A stretch of DNA of 64,000 nt from Cellvibrio sp. 79 (GTDB taxonomy: Bacteria > Pseudomonadota > Gammaproteobacteria > Pseudomonadales > Cellvibrionaceae). This document shows positions 63,029 to 64,000 of the stretch, piece by piece (the stretch's first letter is position 1; every line of letters starts with the position of its first letter). Location of the stretch: positions 62,001 to 126,000 of the forward strand of contig MVDH01000002.1 of NCBI GenBank assembly GCA_003056245.1, given 5' to 3'. The notes below the pieces were generated by a model, which worked only from the letters and a program-made list of their open reading frames with translations, did no database searches and was not told the origin of the DNA. The translations under genes were made by a program, and so were the position numbers.

Positions 63029-64000
63029 TTAATCCGTTTCCGGCGTCATAGGTAGTGAAATACTGAAGCGGGCACCACCCAGATCCGATGTGTGGATACG
63101 GATATCGCCCTCGTAACTGCGCACGATTTCCGCTGCCACTGAAAGGCCAATACCCTGGCCGGGGATGCTGGTATCCAAACGTTGACCGCGTTCAAGGATG
63201 CGTTCCCGTTGGGCAACAGGAACACCGGGGCCGTCATCTTCAATATCAATACGCAAGCGGTTATTTTCGATAACGCTCGTCATACGCACGTGTTTTCTAC
63301 CGTATTTAAAAGCGTTTTCCAATAAATTCCCGACCAGCTCCATCACATCCTGCTCATCGCCTGCGACCAGTGAATTGGGGGCAAGCTCCAGCTCCTGTTG
63401 CATCTGTTTACTGGCATACACTTTTTGCAAAGTAGCAAATAAACGAGTGGCAATTGGCTCGATACGGGTGCGTCTGAAAGTCCCTTTTTGCTGACTGGAA
63501 ACGGCGCGCTGCAATTGGTAAGTCACTACCTGGCTCATGCGTGTAACTTGTTCGCTGAGTTCATGGTCGGGGTGGGTCGATTGATTGATTTTGCTTTGCA
63601 AAACGGCGAGTGGTGTTTTCAGGCTGTGCGCCAAATCAGCAAGGCTGTTGCGGTAGCGCTGGCGCAATGCCTGTTCGCGATCCAACACCTGATTGAGGTT
63701 GTTAACGATTCGTTGCAGTTCCTTGGGGTGGTCACCTTCAATGCTACTGGTGTCGCCGCTTTGCATCGCCTTGAGCGCTACGGCCAATTTTCCCAGCGGG
63801 CGCAGACCCCAGCGCAGGATTAACGTTTGCGCGATTAATAAAAATATTCCCGCAGCGCCGAGCCAGCGCCAGAGTTCATTGCGATAAGCGCTTAGCTCCG
63901 CGCGATATTCATCCGCACTATGAATAACCACGAAATGAAATGGGGTTGGGTTGCCGTTGGCATCTTCCCAATTCACGGTATAGCGGGCGATGAAATGTGG
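63029..64000 (-). CDS. PhoQ-like sensor histidine kinase, C-terminal part (cut by window edge)
   Basis: The visible 323 residues contain the end of a periplasmic sensor region, a transmembrane helix (WLGAAGIFLLIAQTLIL), a HAMP-like linker, and the H-box LADLAHSLKTPLAVLQS. The N-box is LVGNLLENAFKYGRK and the G-boxes are DDGPGVP and GQGIGLSVA. The H-box is close to that of PhoQ, which senses low divalent cations and acidic or peptide stress and phosphorylates PhoP. The frame is open through the window edge; no internal start should be taken as the gene start. The response regulator gene would be expected just outside the window. Confidence 0.88.
   Translation of the reverse strand, partial: PHFIARYTVNWEDANGNPTPFHFVVIHSADEYRAELSAYRNELWRWLGAAGIFLLIAQTLILRWGLRPLGKLAVALKAMQSGDTSSIEGDHPKELQRIVNNLNQVLDREQALRQRYRNSLADLAHSLKTPLAVLQSKINQSTHPDHELSEQVTRMSQVVTYQLQRAVSSQQKGTFRRTRIEPIATRLFATLQKVYASKQMQQELELAPNSLVAGDEQDVMELVGNLLENAFKYGRKHVRMTSVIENNRLRIDIEDDGPGVPVAQRERILERGQRLDTSIPGQGIGLSVAAEIVRSYEGDIRIHTSDLGGARFSISLPMTPETD

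Overview
The window looks like a chromosome segment of a Cellvibrionaceae-type gammaproteobacterium, close to Cellvibrio. The macromolecular-synthesis operon (rpsU, yqeY, dnaG, rpoD) with divergent tsaD, a PhoQ-like kinase, a TorF-type porin and a secreted multidomain protein with poly-serine linkers all fit this. The assignment is inference from gene content, not from a database match.

Layout. 1-2434 (minus): the 5' end of a malto-oligosyltrehalose trehalohydrolase gene, a small membrane protein and homospermidine synthase. 2672-14517 (minus): a TMEM43-family protein and a five-gene cluster matching E. coli yehI-yehL-yehM-yehP-yehQ (DUF4132/HEAT protein, MoxR ATPase, DUF5682 protein, VWA protein, SWIM zinc-finger protein), a MoxR-VWA system of unknown job. 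14704-42334: a Tn7-like transposon of about 27.6 kb. It has 26-bp terminal inverted repeats and carries a TnsA-TnsB fusion transposase, a TnsC ATPase and TniQ. It ends 23 bp past the 3' end of a tRNA gene with anticodon CAU. 42358-52793: tRNA, rpoD, dnaG, yqeY, rpsU (minus); tsaD, folB, folK (plus); a CorA-type transporter, a folM-like reductase and cca (minus). 53170-64000: a DMT transporter, a TorF-like porin, an unknown secreted protein with an apparent frameshift in its signal peptide, galE, a large discoidin/di-haem oxidoreductase, a hairpin-rich 193-bp inverted-repeat element, a DegV protein and a truncated PhoQ-like kinase.

The most interesting part is the transposon cargo. It carries a complete DNA phosphorothioation (PT) set: dndA divergent from dndB-dndC-dndD-dndE, plus a PT-associated methyltransferase. 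Converging on it is a seven-gene minus-strand operon that is not the classical dndFGH restriction set. It encodes a PLD-nuclease/SF2-helicase fusion, a 66-aa protein, a second DndD-like SMC ATPase with a CxxC hook, a 130-aa protein, a 914-aa protein joining RNA-polymerase-like modules (alpha-CTD-like helix-hairpin-helix, sigma region 4, HARE-HTH-like repeats), a second DGQHR-motif protein and a 295-aa unknown. I infer that PT modification marks self DNA and that this operon is the paired effector or restriction module. The sigma-like giant protein and the duplicated DndB-like and DndD-like parts suggest an unusual arrangement. An end-like sequence just after tniQ suggests the PT cargo may once have been, or could still act as, a unit bounded by its own left end.
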